DNA of 64,000 bases from positions 30,937,550-31,001,549 of the forward strand of contig JAFMSR010000012.1 in assembly GCA_022818135.1 (NCBI GenBank), read 5' to 3'. Positions 22,173 through 34,726 of the stretch are shown piece after piece. Both the position numbers and the translations under genes were made by a program. This DNA is from Saxidomus purpurata (taxonomy: Eukaryota; Mollusca; Bivalvia; Venerida; Veneridae). The notes under the pieces were generated by a model. It did not search any database. It saw only the letters and a list, made by a program, of their open reading frames with translations, and was not told the DNA's origin. Positions within the stretch are counted from its first letter, which is position 1. The number at the start of each line of letters is the position of its first letter.

Positions 22173-24745
22173 GTGAAGGAAGGAAGGCGGCCCTTGTACG
22201 ATTTAAAGTTATAACAGCACTTCTGGGATTGCTGAGTGTATGTCTGCTTTTATGTTCTGGCATTGGAATAGAGTTTTATGACGACGGCAAACATGGGATT
22301 CCTTATTTTGCAGGCGGCTTCATCGTCGGGACACCAGTATGTTGTTACTTTTCATATTTCGTCTTTGTGATTTTGGCTATTAATGATAGAATGCAAAGAC
22401 TCCGGTACCATCCTTTTGTCTTATCAGAATTTTTGTATAAGTTTGACAAGATATTATTCTAATTTCTCTATCCTGTATCTCTATGCTCAGGGATACACCG
22501 CGAACCATTTTGCTCTATTGTTACACGTTAGCGGACACTGTTCGGTATACGTCAGCATACCTTGTGAGCGTTGCTTTTTACGTTGTTTGTTTGTTTTTTG
22601 TTGTTTTTTTTTGCTTATTGGAGAACTGTCCAAACTTTTTGTACCCGTGCCGATTTGTTTTTAGTTTTATTTAAGTTTATATGCCTCTATTTTACTGTTT
22701 AAGTATTTACCTCACTCATTCTGTAATTGATTCAGTTTATCTGTACTCGCTCTGAGAGCAAACCTGTGTGCATCCACAGAGATCGTTTAAAAGTCAAAAT
22801 ATTTTGAATCTCTAGATTGTTTAGAAAAAAATGTTTATTATGCATTTCCAGGCCTTGGTTGCTACATTGATAAGCATGAGTGTACTGGCTAAAGCCATAG
22901 GCAAGGACGCTAATGATGCTAAACTGAAAAAGTTGGCCCCGCTTGTAAGTAAAATGTATGGAATTTAGGTAAACTTTGTGTTCCCATTTAAATGTGTATA
23001 TAGTATGCTAACTGGTCCTAGAGATAACCCACTTTTATTTATATTTTTGAGCATGGAAAAGCAATTTACATAATGACTCCTCAATATCTCAATATATTTA
23101 CTTTTTGGAAATACCCTTTTTTCGCACCATAAGTGACCCGAGTCAACACGCTAAAATTCAAGATGGCCGACAAGATGGGGTCATTTTTATTCAAAATTAC
23201 CTTTTTATATAATTTAGACAATACAACACAAACATTCAACAAGAGTTGAAACCTTGAAATTTTAACAAGAACTATCTTTAAAGGTCCACTACTAAGCGAA
23301 AATTAAGTGGGCAAGTACATTATCTTATGCAAGACACTAAATAATGAAGATTGTCAGGTTAAAATTTACAGAAAGTGTTTGGAACACGAAGAAAAGTATG
23401 TGTATTATGTTGAAATCTCAGTAATTTGACAAAATGACCACCCAGGTCTTTAACTTTCTTCATAATGCATAGAAAAATAAGTGTACATGTACTGTGGTTT
23501 ATTTAGAATTTCTGCATACCAACTTTCATTTTTTATTAAAAATAACTGATTTCTGTGTTTTTTAAAGTATATTTGAATTTTCGCTTTCGTTAGTATTGGA
23601 CCTTTAAACAAGAGTGTAAATCTGTCACAAAATACGTCCGTCAAGGAAGCATGACTCAGTATCTGGTAGTTCATAGGTTTTGTAAAACCTGCAAGAACTA
23701 TAGAGCGGACAAAGCTAATTCACCTGTTTAAACTACATGTATATAGCTGAGAAGGCTAATTTCATCATTTTTCGATAATTCAAGGGCCATAATCCAAAAG
23801 TACCTTGGTCGATTTTAATGGTTATCTAAGTCTGCCGATACATTATGCCAACAAATATTTTCACCAAGTTTGGTGAAGATCGGATAAAACTGCTTGACCT
23901 AGAGAGCGGACAAGACTTATTTGGTCAATTTTGCATAATTCAAGGGCCTTTAGTGGATCTTGCTCTTTATGGAAGTTGGCCTAGATATTATGCCCTTGTA
24001 TTTTCACAAAGTTTGGTGAACATAGGATGAACACTCTGACTTAGATAGCAGACAAAGTGTGTATTTGTATTTATAAGCCCAGGTTAAAGTGTTGACTTAA
24101 AACATAAGAGCTATAATTGTATAAAGAAATGAATGGTATTCATGTACTATACAGCACGTATAATAGCTTTTTAATTAAACACAATTGTTTCAGATCTCTT
24201 GCCAGTACAGTATGACAATGCTTATGCTCCCCGCTTGCTTTATTGGAAGTGTTCTAGTAGGCGTTGGAGGCTTTTCAGGAGATGAAGAAGACAGACCTCA
24301 GGGTAGAAACAAATCCTTGGCTACGGTTATACTTGCGGGATGCATACTTACGTTCTGTGTGATTGTAGTCTCCATGTGCACGGTGTGCGAGTACGGCAAA
24401 TATTTTGGAGTTATTATAAACAAACGCGGAAGACGAACTGTAATAATCACCGATGAAACATCTGATGGAAGGGCTGATAGAGGAGTAGATGGTGGAATGT
24501 CTGTACATACTAATGTGAACGTGTTTACAACAGGTACTAACAATCAACATGTAAGTCAACTAGAGCAGCAGAACAGACTGCTGCAGCAACAGCTTCAATT
24601 GCAACAGCAATTATTAAATCAACAACAACAACAACAACAGAATCAGTTTGCGGGAGGCATGTACCCACCACCCCCGCTGTATAACGATCCGGACCCAGCG
24701 TATCCGCCAAGTGCTCCGCCACCCCCGTATAGTAAAGACCTTTGA
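22173..24745 (+). CDS. Four-transmembrane protein with Gln-rich, PPxY-containing cytoplasmic tail, 5' incomplete
   Basis: Three exons splice in frame: 22173-22336, 22852-22944 and 24194-24745 (GT-AG), giving 268 visible residues. The first exon enters in the middle of a codon and an in-frame TAA lies 10-20 bp upstream, so an earlier exon with the ATG is missing. Hydrophobic segments fall at about residues 12-33, 44-66, 93-112 and 126-149. The second is assembled across the first splice junction (GGFIVGTP|ALVATLIS). The tail has a basic stretch (INKRGRR), a coiled-coil-like Gln run (about 206-235), and two PPxY WW-binding motifs, PPLY (245-248) and PPPY (261-264), ending SKDL. The topology recalls MS4A/tetraspan-type families, but I cannot assign one and propose no function. 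AATAAA lies at 24764-24769. Confidence 0.8.
23745..24060 (+). repeat. Degenerate tandem-core repeat in the last intron of the membrane gene
   Basis: About two units share 'AGAGCGGACAAG', 'ATTTTGCATAATTCAAGGGC', 'ATATTATGCC' and 'TTCACCAAGTTTGGTGAAGA'. The blocks repeat about every 165-170 bp. It is probably another bivalve tandem-core family; ends are not seen. Confidence 0.6.
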
Positions 24746-24799
24746 AAATATAGAAGTATCAGTAATAAAGCAACAAGACGATGCATGTTGTAAAAGTTA

Positions 24800-25395
24800 C
24801 ACAACCTAAACAAAATTATTAAATACTGATTAGCAGACACTTAATGTTTAGTAAATTGCTAGGATGAAATCTGAAAGAAGTGTGCAGCTCATTTTGATAT
24901 CCTTTATATAAAGGAATGACGAGACGGAACGTACTTGCATCTTTTAATTTGATCTATTATCCGTATAGACATGTAGTTACATCCTAGTACTGCTGGCAGT
25001 AGCATGTCTGAATCAGGATGCACCCGAGTTATGCTGAAAGTTTATTCGTCGAATTCTTTAAAGATTTAAATCAGTCGTAGTATGTTAAGAAAGGATGTAA
25101 CTTGTGACATGTATTTTTTGGAAAGGCCTTTCAATCTCTAAACAAATACAAATGTAAAGCAAAACATAAACTGGTGCTCATTCCTACAGAAATTAGGACA
25201 CTAATTTGATAACATTTCTAAAATGTCTTCATTTACAGCTTGTAAACTTTATTCACTTTACAATTCAACATACACAATTAGATTTGTATCTTAATATCAG
25301 TAATGGGTATCTTTGTTTGCCAAAAGGGTGCTGCCAGAAATATATCACCAAACCAGCATTCAAATGAATGATTAGATACAATGTATGACATCATG
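24800..25395. other. 3' flanks of two convergent genes
   Basis: Between the plus-strand membrane gene and the minus-strand isomerase gene. A minus-strand AATAAA (TTTATT at 25248-25253) lies about 140 bp past the isomerase stop and is a candidate poly(A) signal. Confidence 0.45.
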
Positions 25396-28300
25396 CTAAA
25401 GCTTAGCTACACTTCCAACACCTGTATCCAAATCAGAACTGTAAACCTCCGTTTTTATCATCGCCAATGTTTTTCTGTCAATGCCAGTTTTCCCCAACAC
25501 ACCATGAAGCAATTTAGAGGCCTCTGTATGCAAATTGTCAAGGGACGTAACTACGTCCACTAATTGTAAATCACGAGAGTCTCGTGCGGTAAGTCGCTTC
25601 CCAAGTAATACAGCATCCCTTACTGATTTGCCTGTCGGAAACTTAACCCTGGAAAAGAGACAAAGAATTATGAGCTTTTGGTGTAAGCTCCTTGAAACGC
25701 ACACATGGAAATTAATTTTATTACGATTATCAGTCCCTATGAACTTACATTATAATCTAACATATGCCTTGCTCAGTCACTTTATGCATCGTAAGAAATG
25801 TTGTGACCGTCAAACAAACATAAAGTTATTGTGAAAAGAGACGATACTTTAAATCTGAGAACAAGATGAAGCATGTGGTGAATGAGAGAGCGAACTTCTT
25901 TAAACCTCACAGTCAAACCCAGTAAAATTGCATTGAGCGTTCTGAAACATTAATAAAATCAAACTCTAACATTACCTTATTGAATGTATCGAATGTGGCC
26001 GCAAGCGCATGTTTAGCGCTATTTCCGGCCAGCAAAGCCAGCCTCGATCTGAACGCATTACCCTATAGTCACAGGCCAGCGCAAGAAAAGCCCCCGCACC
26101 GAACGCATGCCCTTCAAATAGAAACAAGATTTACTTTTTATTCGGCCCGTCATGACGGAACAATCTAACGGTAGGAAGTTTGTAAAATCAGCGAAGAAGT
26201 CGGAGGTTTTTAAGTGTGCATTTGATTCAGCTGTGAATACAGTCTTTTCATTCAAATGTAAATGAAACTTTTTTCGAGTTTGTTGCCACGTATACCATTT
26301 ATTCAGGTTTATTTCTGCGTAGAACAAGCACATTCGTTGATTTGACTCATGTAATTTATATTTGTATTTGTTTAATAGTATATATATAACGTCATTATGA
26401 AAATGACTGTCATTCGCGGTTTAGACTGTCAATCCTGTTTTATGATGAATGAGTAATTCATACTCTACTACAAGAAACGTGAGCGAAATGCACGCATGCA
26501 ATAAAAAGAATCTATCAGTGGCTGCATGTGTGGATTGGAATATCCGGCTCAACGCCGTTTATCTTTTTTAAAGACATTTCTTGGTTGTTGTATTTCTTTT
26601 TTTAAAGTTTAAAGAATGAAAATATGCAGATATACATATATGTACTTGCATACCATTAATAGCAGCGACAGTGGGTACTGGTAGCAGTGTTAGACGCCTA
26701 AACAGGTGGACTAGATTTGCTCTGGTTTCCTCCACGTAATCCGGTGTCTGTGTTTGAAAATAAGCAACATCGAGACCAAGACTGAAGAAATTCTCATTTC
26801 CTGTGATTATTACACCTTTAATTGCATGGTTCCTGCAAAATGGATTGAAAACATAAAATTTCCAATGTCAAATAGGATTTCTGTCTGTATGAATAGATTT
26901 ACATTTTATTAAACATGAATCTATGAAAAGTGGGCGTGTCGTAACGATGCCTGGCCGTAAGTGTCCACTCGACCCTTATCTTCACGGACACTGCAGTTTT
27001 CTTTTGGAAAAGAGCTAAGTCATTCTCATATCGTAAAGACAAGTGTTGTTTTTCAGACGTCTCAACTAAAATTTATATCCTTTAATTTTTAAACCCTTTC
27101 TAACATCTACATTGTATATAATTCTGATTCCTTCTTATTGTGTAACAAAGCTACACGCTCGTATATCCTTTGCACAGCCGGCATATTTTGTTACACACTC
27201 GACAGACATGCATGTGTTTTTGTAAACACTGTACATCACATTATGCTACTTTCGGTTTACTGCGCGTGTCAAATAGATTGAGCTGTAACATGAAAGTAAA
27301 ATTTCCATTGGCCCACCTACAGAGGTCACGCGCAGGGGTCACCCTGTCTGCTAACCTGCGCATGGACTTCTTTTTGGATCGATTGAATTTATTCAATCGT
27401 TTCCAAAGTTAACAGAGTATTTCAGACCCTTACGGCCGAACTCTTAACACAAATTTTTGTCGAATACGACCGAAAAGTAGTTCTATATTACTGTCCTCTG
27501 TTTTAAAAATTATATAGTAACAGATCTAAATAATATCAAAACATTACAGAATAGCATATTATATTGTTGTTTTTCATATAATTTATAACTTAAATCAACG
27601 AGGTATCTGTTCTGTATAGAACTATTTTCCTACGCGGTTTTTATCGTCAGACCGGTGTGACATGAGAAATGTAAGACCCGTGAAATACGTATCGCTAAAT
27701 TCAGTGTTTCCACGAGAGCGCGTTTTCTGCGGTTTTGACGCACTCATTTTGTCAATGACGCAACAGAAATAGCAAAGAACGTCTTCTATGACGCAATTAA
27801 AATGTGTATGATCAAATTACTACAAAAACAACATTTCAAAACCTCTCAAAACGCTTCGAAATGCAAGATAAATTGTTGATAAAATACGCTTCCGGTATGG
27901 GATATCTCTAATTTTGACCCTATTGTTTCGTCGTTATCGTCTGATTTCGGATCGACCCGCATTTTGTACCATTGCGTTTTTGTGTGTGTTGATTCCTATG
28001 ATACCGTCATCATAGATCGTAGACGCACAACAAGAGATGGTCGACGAAACTTAATAGGGGAAACAAAAACGTCTTTCTGAGTGATTTTAATTATCATTTT
28101 GTAGTCATTTCGATCAGATTGTCACTATTGAAAGGGGTTTAAGTGTGTCAAATAATATCCAAGTTTAATGTATATGGTTGAATGCACTTATGAAAAATTC
28201 GTTTTGTGGACAAATTTGACTTTTGAGATGCAGTGACAAAATGGAAAGCATCCAAAGAGAAACACCTGTTGTCTTGCCAACCCTTTGATTACCCACCATT

Positions 28301-29520
28301 TTGTGATGTATCACATGCAGTATTACAGAAGTAAACTGAATAAAACTTCTTTAACACATACTCATGCCTTTTATTTTTTTACAATAAAGGGTATGACCCT
28401 CGGAGTTTCTAAATGACCCCCAAATTCTGATACAGGGTCTTCCTCCTCCATGAAAGCCGGAAGTTGCAATATGACCTTAGCTGTTGGGTGCGACGTTAAA
28501 TCCGAATTAATTCGCACAATACAATCAACCTTATGGGCATATCCCATAACTTTTGAATGACATTTAAAGTTGTTCAAACCATAAATTTTCAGTTCAGTTT
28601 TGTCAAAATCCATTTCTCAGTTACGATTCACAGCTTAATACTTTATAGGGTAGTTGAACATAGTCACTGAATGACATAATGTAAGCACATGGGTTCCTAT
28701 CTCAAAAGTAAAGTTTACACAAATGGTGAAAGGTCAAAATTTGTGGACAGTTGTGTCTCCAGTTTATAACTTTACTCGTGGAAGGGTTGTCCTGATATTC
28801 ACACATGTATGTGTACAGTCTATGTTGTCCTGATATTTACACATGTATGTGTGCAAACTGTGTTGTTCAGAGACAATCGATCCTCCAGCACTTTCAGTCC
28901 TTTGATGTTTTATGAGGTCGATTTTAAGCGTTCTCATAAGAGGTCAATATACCTAGGTTTGAGTACAACATGTCTGCTTTATGTCTATGAAAAATTATTT
29001 GCACGCGCTCAAAACACTATCCCACAGGGGCCTGTACGCGAACGTTGGTAAAACGAAAATTTTCAAACCTGGTAAAATTGTGTCCAAGGTCATTTTCAAG
29101 GTTGTCTTAAAGTGTCAGCATTTGCCTCAGACGTCCGAGTTTTCAACATTCAGGAGCTGTTGGCATAGCCTTTAAATTCATACAGACAAAACGTGTTCAA
29201 TACGGTAACTGTCACTTCTATGGAAGGCCAAACCTGTCTTAACCCGCGTATACGGTTTATTACGCTATGGCCGTTCAAAGGATATAAGAACTTTTAAAAG
29301 TAGGTAAATAATTAATACATTGCTTAAACGAAGTAAAAACTGAGACAGAAAACCGAAAGTATGAGATTTGTACATACTTTTCTATTTCATCTAGTATCTT
29401 TATCCAAGCTTGTGCAAACGACAATCGGAAACGGTTCTCTCCATTGTTCATTTGCACTGTGGCTATACCATCACGTGACGTAGTCATCTGAAGTCCTTCC
29501 GCCATGAGAACTTTAAACAT
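25396..29520 (-). CDS. Peroxisomal enoyl-CoA delta isomerase-like protein (crotonase fold), paralogue A
   Basis: Predicted to shift or hydrate enoyl-CoA double bonds during peroxisomal fatty-acid oxidation. Four exons in transcript order: 29520-29378, 26832-26654, 26111-25976, 25648-25396; GT-AG, in frame, exactly 711 bp (236 residues plus stop). It starts MFKVLMAEGLQMTTSRDGIA; Met6 is an alternative start that better matches relatives. Oxyanion-hole region: ITGNENFFSLGLD, and INGHAFGAGAFLALACDYRV built across the exon 2/3 junction. The Glu of WPEI is at the position of the conserved crotonase-family PE glutamate. It ends VGSVAKL; AKL is a PTS1 peroxisomal signal. Length and ending resemble plant ECI1-type enzymes (about 240 residues). 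Exon sizes 179 and 136 are identical to paralogues B and C. It is clearly more diverged from B and C than they are from each other. Substrate and whether it is an isomerase or hydratase cannot be read from sequence. Confidence 0.9.
27000..29370. other. Long intron 1 of isomerase A
   Basis: No element with clear ends. A 45-bp segment, starting GTTGTCCTGATATTCACACA, is tandemly duplicated at about 28787-28870. The minus frame at 28371-28613 (80 codons) has no recognisable domain and no ATG/splice context that would fit the gene. Confidence 0.4.
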
Positions 29521-29524
29521 GTAC

Positions 29525-30475
29525 GGAAACTCTATCAGGTTGTAACTAAATTTAATTTATGTCCAGAAATTCGTCCTGTTTAATTTATCCTCTAATCACC
29601 TAAGCTTTAACACTTGAGCCAAACACATTTAAACTATGCACATACTAGCAAAGAACATTACATGATATAACGAAACGACAATATACAATTACAATGTACG
29701 TTGATATCACCTTTTTGCACACAGGCCTAAATTATAAACTTTAGCGTAAAGAGGACGTACGTACATGTTATCAATCTTCCTCCCCGGTGACTAGGGACTA
29801 TGTCAAAATGTTTAAACGAAATATCACATGGTTAGCTTTAACGATGCTAGAAAGCGATTCGCTAAGAAAAATATAACAAAGTGTACTTTTATATATTATA
29901 TATAAACGAAGCAAGGCCGAGTTTAATATAATATCAATGTCATTACTATAATACAGATGCAAAAAAATCCTGTTAATAGTTTTCAAGATGCAGTCCAAAC
30001 AAAAGTTACAAATGTGAATAGCAGCAGTAATGACCCTAGTATGTTTGGGTTATGCACATACCCAATCATCTTGCGAGCACATCTGTCTTATATCTATTCT
30101 TGGAAATAGACGATCTAGTATTCGCTATTTTGCGGCAACTGCATGTAATTCGAAATGACTTTTTGGCGGATGATGAATAATCGGAAATCATTATTATATA
30201 CATGCTACTGAATGCCTTATTTACGAATTGTGTTGCAGCATTACAGCAATTGTTCTGAACATTAAAGGTTGTATTTTGTAGGTGTTAATAAATGGCAATA
30301 ATATTTTTTCTATTTATATATCAACAGATTGGCTGTTAGAATACAGTTTTTGTGAAAGTATAATACACTTTTGCTCTGCTTGTTCATGTTTTGTAAGTGG
30401 TGCGTTTGCGTGATTGAGATCCTGCGTTTGCGTGTGTGTTGAGAGGAGAGACAGAGACAGAGATTTTAAATTCTT
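29525..30475. other. No recognised feature; upstream of isomerase A
   Basis: AT-rich sequence 5' of the A gene on the minus strand; it should contain its promoter. I see no element ends or tRNA-like boxes. Confidence 0.4.
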
Positions 30476-30479
30476 ATAC

Positions 30480-30661
30480 TTATTTATTTTAGCTCGATTG
30501 TGAAGAAAGTTTGGAGCTTATCGAGTCACTACCGAGTCCGCTAACTTGAAAAACCAGTACTGGTGCCATATGAGGAAGTACGGTCGTGACCCTTGCGGAG
30601 CTCGAACCTGCAACTTTTCGGATGAACGGCAGTCGCCTTAACATCTTCACCACCGATCCCC
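30480..30661 (-). mobile_element. tRNA-derived SINE with a Meta-domain-like body
   Basis: Minus strand: a tRNA-like head (GGGATCGGTGGTGAAGATGT, then a B box AGGTTCGAGCTCC), followed by 'CACCAGTACTGGTTTTTCAA', 'GCGGACTCGG' and 'GTGACTCGATAAGCTCC', ending in AAATAAATAAG. The CAGTACTGGTT...CGGACTCG block resembles the conserved central domain of MetaSINEs described in bivalves and other animals. That assignment is from memory of the motif. Confidence 0.65.
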
Positions 30662-30769
30662 TTCAGATTCTTTTTTGAAGGCCATTTGGAAAAAAGATAT
30701 GCTCTGATTTACATTCGTTAACCCGCCACAGAGACGAAAATGTGTCTTTGTTTCGCTTTCAAATCTTTA

Positions 30770-31146
30770 CCTTTTCACCGAGGCGAAAATGCGACAAATA
30801 AGTAATACTAGTGTGTCGTGCTCGCATTTTCGGCGCCCCGCCACATTTGCATATTTTAAGAGCTTTATCGTTGGTACCGGATAATCCACTATGACCAACG
30901 CCCCCAGAAGAGGTTAGTTGTTTAAGGTTTTCGGAGGATAGTACAAGATACAGAAAGCGTCCCAACTCCAGAGACGGCCCTGGTTCTTTTACATACCAAG
31001 TGTAAAACACCCAGGATACCTGATGGGACCTCGGTTTTAAGTCTCATCCGAAAGACTGTTAGTAATTTAGTTGGTCAGCCCCGGGAATCGAACCCATAAC
31101 CATGAAATTACAAGTCTCGTGTTCTACCTATTGAGCTATCTGGCAC
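30770..31146 (-). mobile_element. tRNA-Thr-derived SINE
   Basis: Minus strand: GTGCCAGATAGCTCAATAGG (A box), an anticodon-loop-like CTTGTAA (anticodon TGT, Thr), then GGGTTCGATTCCC (B box). The body contains 'TCTTTCGGATGAGACTTAAA' and 'ACCGAGGTCCC'. The acceptor ends do not pair, so it is a retroposon head and not a working tRNA. It lies in the same orientation as the SINE at 30480-30661, about 110 bp away. Confidence 0.7.
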
Positions 31147-31239
31147 ATTTTGTACCCAGTTTCCTTTACAGCTGGTCGATGAAGTCTATGTTGAGTTTTA
31201 AACTTGGTGACGTAGCGTTAGAATCTAGGTCATCAGAAG

Positions 31240-31410
31240 CCGGTTGTTCGAAACTTGAATCGACGATGCGTTCAACTTCGGAGAATAAGGACTAAAAAAA
31301 CTTGATTAAAATCAAAATATTTCGCTAGTGTGTCCCGTCTGAAATAATATTTTCAATCAAAAGTTAATCGACGGTTAGTTTAACAGCCGGTGAAAGTTTC
31401 GAACAACCGG
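31240..31410. mobile_element. Possible short MITE
   Basis: Inverted ends CCGGTTGTTCGAAACTT (31240-31256) and its complement (31394-31410), about 171 bp in all. No target duplication is evident. Confidence 0.4.
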
Positions 31411-31414
31411 TCCC

Positions 31415-32050
31415 TGGTCGAATCTTACAAAAAAAAAAGACAAATGTGGCGAGTCAAAGACGGTGTATCGTTGCCTAAAGAGTAGGTTACCAGGTCAAAT
31501 GATATAAAAACTCTGTGAACAATTTAGGGTTCTAATTTGTACCCAATTATAATGAGTATTTGTCTTGAAGCACTCGAAGTCAGAGATCAAATTTTGAAAC
31601 GTTTTCACATCGGGCCAAAATAGGTCACCATTTCAAAACTGGGTCACATAGGTTGAAAAAATAGGTTATATAGGTCAAATAATTGAAACAAAATTGCAAA
31701 AGTTTTGTACCCAATTACCCTAAGAATTTATAATGTTCTAAATGAAGGATTATTGCACAGTTTAGTTCGCTTCACATCAGGCTTATTATTGTGACCTTCA
31801 TTAAAATCAGCATCTGCTCTCATGAAACAATGATAAAGACACTTAATAATAATAAAGAAACGGTAACAAACTCATTTTATATTGTGATACAGACAATGAA
31901 GGCATGTCAAATCAATGTGTTTGAAGGCATTATTGTGAATATTGAAGTATTTGTTTGTACCATAGGCAGTCTGTGGCTGATTAGACTGCGTTACTTGACA
32001 TTCACATCACTGTTAATTCTTACTCTTATATTATATATAGGTATACTTCA
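31415..32050. other. No recognised gene
   Basis: Contains short 'ATAGGTCA/GGGTCACATAGG' repeats at about 31615-31690. The plus frame at 31791-32069 has no recognisable motif. Confidence 0.4.
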
Positions 32051-32187
32051 TAGGTGTACTTGGGGATAAAAGCTTTGCACGGTGCATGATATAAAATCAC
32101 GTCGGTATCACGGCTAAAAGTCGTATCTGCCATGGTGGGCCTATGGTTGTTCGAATTGCACATAGAGTAAATGACTTCTATAATCTG

Positions 32188-33818
32188 TCATAATTTTGAC
32201 ATATCAATTTCCTTTCCATAAAGGTCTTTTTTCATATCGTGTAAAATCTCTCTTTCAAGTCCGTTGCGACCAAGCGCTTCCTTGACAAGCTTTTTTGCGC
32301 TGTCAGCCATCTTTGCTTCCTCGACAACATCATCTACCAGTCCTAGACGCTTCGCATGATCACCATTCAAACGCTTGGCAAACAATAATGCCTCTCGTTG
32401 CACAACACCGGGCGGAATCTTCGTTCTGAAATCGGCGTATATATCAAGTTCAGTGCATCGAGCTTATAAATCGGAATAAATGAAATTTTACAATGTTTTT
32501 TTTTCTCTTTTAATATTGATGAAAATACCCTTTTATTCTACTATTTTCTATGAGCATCCAAACAGGCGAAATGTTTGATCATCTTATAAATTTGAGAAAT
32601 ATTTTAAAAGAAATATCAAACGTAAATGTCCGTTAGAATTTATGTCATGCATAATACACAGTCATGTCATTTCAAAAGGACGCCAGAAACGATCATTTTA
32701 TTCATATGCATGTGATCTAGGTTGTCGTATGTTAAACGACATGAAACTAAAATTATGTATACTGTAAATAAGTGAGCAAGCAAACAAGTCAAAAATAACT
32801 TTATTGCTTTACTTGATGGCTTATTATATGGAACATCTGTACCTTGCAAGCTTTAGAAAAGGGTCTCCAAATCTGAGACTTATGGCAGTCTCTGGCCAGT
32901 TCAACCAACCTTTGTCTGGCCTCATTAGACGAAAGTCACATGCTAGTGCAAGAAACGCACCAGCCCCAAATGCATGGCCTGCAATGTGAGACAAAATTAT
33001 CGTTATGAATAATCAGATTGAGAAACTAAAATGCATATTAAGACATCTGGCATGCAATTTATAGCTTATCTGTAATGGGAAATGCATGCGTAGACGTTTT
33101 TTTAGAAGGCGTTTATCAAACACCACATTCTTTTAATCACCTTCGATGAAATTCAAATAAATCTTACAAACGCCGATGAAATAATTTTAGTATATAAAAT
33201 TTAACATGATTTAGTGCCGTTTCAATTTTTTTTTGAAATTTTAAACCCACCATTGATTATCGCCACTGTTGGAATAGGGAAAACCAATATACGTTGTATA
33301 AGACCTGTTAGTTTGGGCCCATATGTACGTGAGATATCACTCTTTTGAGCCGAAAGCCATTGCAAGTCTATACCATTTGAGAAGAATTTCCCTTCACCAG
33401 TTATCAGCAACGCTTTAGTGTCTGTGTTTCTGTCAAAATAACGCACTACATAATTGTCATATTTGCAGAGAATCGAAACAAAACGAGAATCACACTCTTC
33501 AAACCTTGCTGTCAAAACTGCTCTTGTTTTCAGAAAAATGTCAGATTGCGCAATTTCTCACGACTCTTAGAAAAACTTATTTTGAGAGTACGTGAAAATT
33601 GAAAAATAATGATTTGCGTTAATATATAGATGAAATATATATATGCTACGTTTTAATTAATAACACTGAAAGCAGAATGAATTTTCTTACTCTAAAACTT
33701 TATCCAGAGCCTTGTTCCATTCGTCTATTGTCACAATCCGAAATCTGTTTTCCCCATTTACCATTCGTATCGTAGTAAAACCATCCTCGTCAAAGTCTAA
33801 TCTCAGATTTTCTGTCAT
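32188..33818 (-). CDS. Peroxisomal enoyl-CoA delta isomerase-like protein, paralogue B
   Basis: Four exons in transcript order: 33818-33691, 33429-33251, 32978-32843, 32425-32188; all GT-AG, total 681 bp (226 residues plus stop). Starts MTENLRLDFDEDGFTTIRMV. CoA-binding and oxyanion region: ITGEGKFFSNGIDLQWL, and INGHAFGAGAFLALACDFRL across the exon 2/3 junction; the WPET glutamate is kept. It ends KEIDMSKL, the canonical PTS1 tripeptide SKL, so peroxisomal matrix import is expected. Intron 1 is only 261 bp. Nothing in the frame is damaged, so it is presumably functional. Compared with A it has a shorter N-terminus. The longer open frame at 33222-33515 just reads through the intron ends. Confidence 0.92.
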
Positions 33819-34311
33819 TGCAAACAAGCCACTATGTTTGCCCAAGCAGTCCTTTACACTTAATTATTGCGACGTCTTAAAACGTTCGTATGAATTTAGT
33901 ATATAATCACGGGTGTCTTTGAATACAATATACTTAAATATGTAGTGACTGGGATCCGGCTTTTCACTGTCCAATGTTGTGTTTGTATGTTTACCCGGTG
34001 TAATCAAAGGTTAAGAGATGTACCGTTCTACTTTAAACGGGACACGAAGAGATAAGTTAACGAACGACAACCTAAGGACCCATTTTCGTTGTATAAAATA
34101 ACCTTTTACTGAATCTGCTTTCTCAAATGTATCAGTGTATTTAGGCATGTTTGATACGCCTTGTGTTTACCCAGCAATAACTTTAGAAACTGTGCTCATT
34201 GAGATTACAGAAGTAAGTAGCAAAGCACTTAAGAGAAGTTCAAGACGTACCTACGCTGTCTGAATTTTTTTCATTTAATATGAAGATTTTTTTCTGTTTA
34301 CATATTAGCTG

Positions 34312-34710
34312 TTGGAAATGTTTGCGTTTCATTTACTATCACCAACTACATCATCTAGGAAAGGACACCAGAAAACTAAGGAATGGAAATGGACTCCGAT
34401 CAGACAAACTAAGGAATGGAAGTGGACTCCGATCAGACAAACTGAGGAATGGAAATGGACTCCGATCAGAGAAGAAACCTTTGATGACTTGAAGGAGATA
34501 CTTACTCATCCTGTGTTGGCGTACACAGAGTTGAACATGGCTCAATCCTCAGCTAGAAGCATACTACAGGAAACAGAGTTACTGCATATGCAGACAGAGG
34601 TTTAACACATGTAGAAAATAATGATCAATTTGCTTTAAAATGGGCAGTAACTGATAAATCCAGGAACTATTTGACAGGAAGAAATCATACAGTATATATA
34701 TGTACATACT
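34312..34710 (+). pseudogene. Ty3/Gypsy pol fossil (RT end and RNase H) with a 32-bp triplication, copy B
   Basis: The frame reads EWKWTPIREETFDDLKEILT then HPVLAYTEL, matching the 'FxWtxxxxxAFxxLKxxLtxxPVLAyp' linker of Gypsy pol. After a frame break comes FALKWAVTDKSRNYLTGRNH, matching RNase H. A 32-bp unit encoding about TKEWKWTPIRQ occurs three times in tandem (34374-34470). No LTRs are recognised. It is part of the segmental duplication with 44955-45445. Confidence 0.75.
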
Positions 34711-34726
34711 ATAAACACACAATCAC

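Larger units (their letters stand above)
32060..34720. repeat. Segmental duplication, block B
   Basis: This block, from ATAAAAGCTTTGCACGGTGC through isomerase gene B and the Gypsy fossil upstream of it, matches 37018-45450 in order and orientation once the 4.6 kb transposon and the 43836-44806 element are removed from the second copy. Confidence 0.8.

Noticed and set aside
24275..24840. Minus-strand frames opposite the four-span protein exon
   Set aside because: Shadows of the plus-strand coding exon, caused by its repetitive Gln/Pro codons.
28371..28613. 80-codon minus-strand frame in isomerase A intron 1
   Set aside because: Hydrophilic and gene-like in composition, but no motif, no acceptor/donor pair that fits the isomerase frame and no support as a separate gene.
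33222..33515. Open frame with an extra N-terminal extension before isomerase B exon 2
   Set aside because: The extension reads through intron 1; splicing from 33691 to 33429 restores the frame shared with paralogue A.
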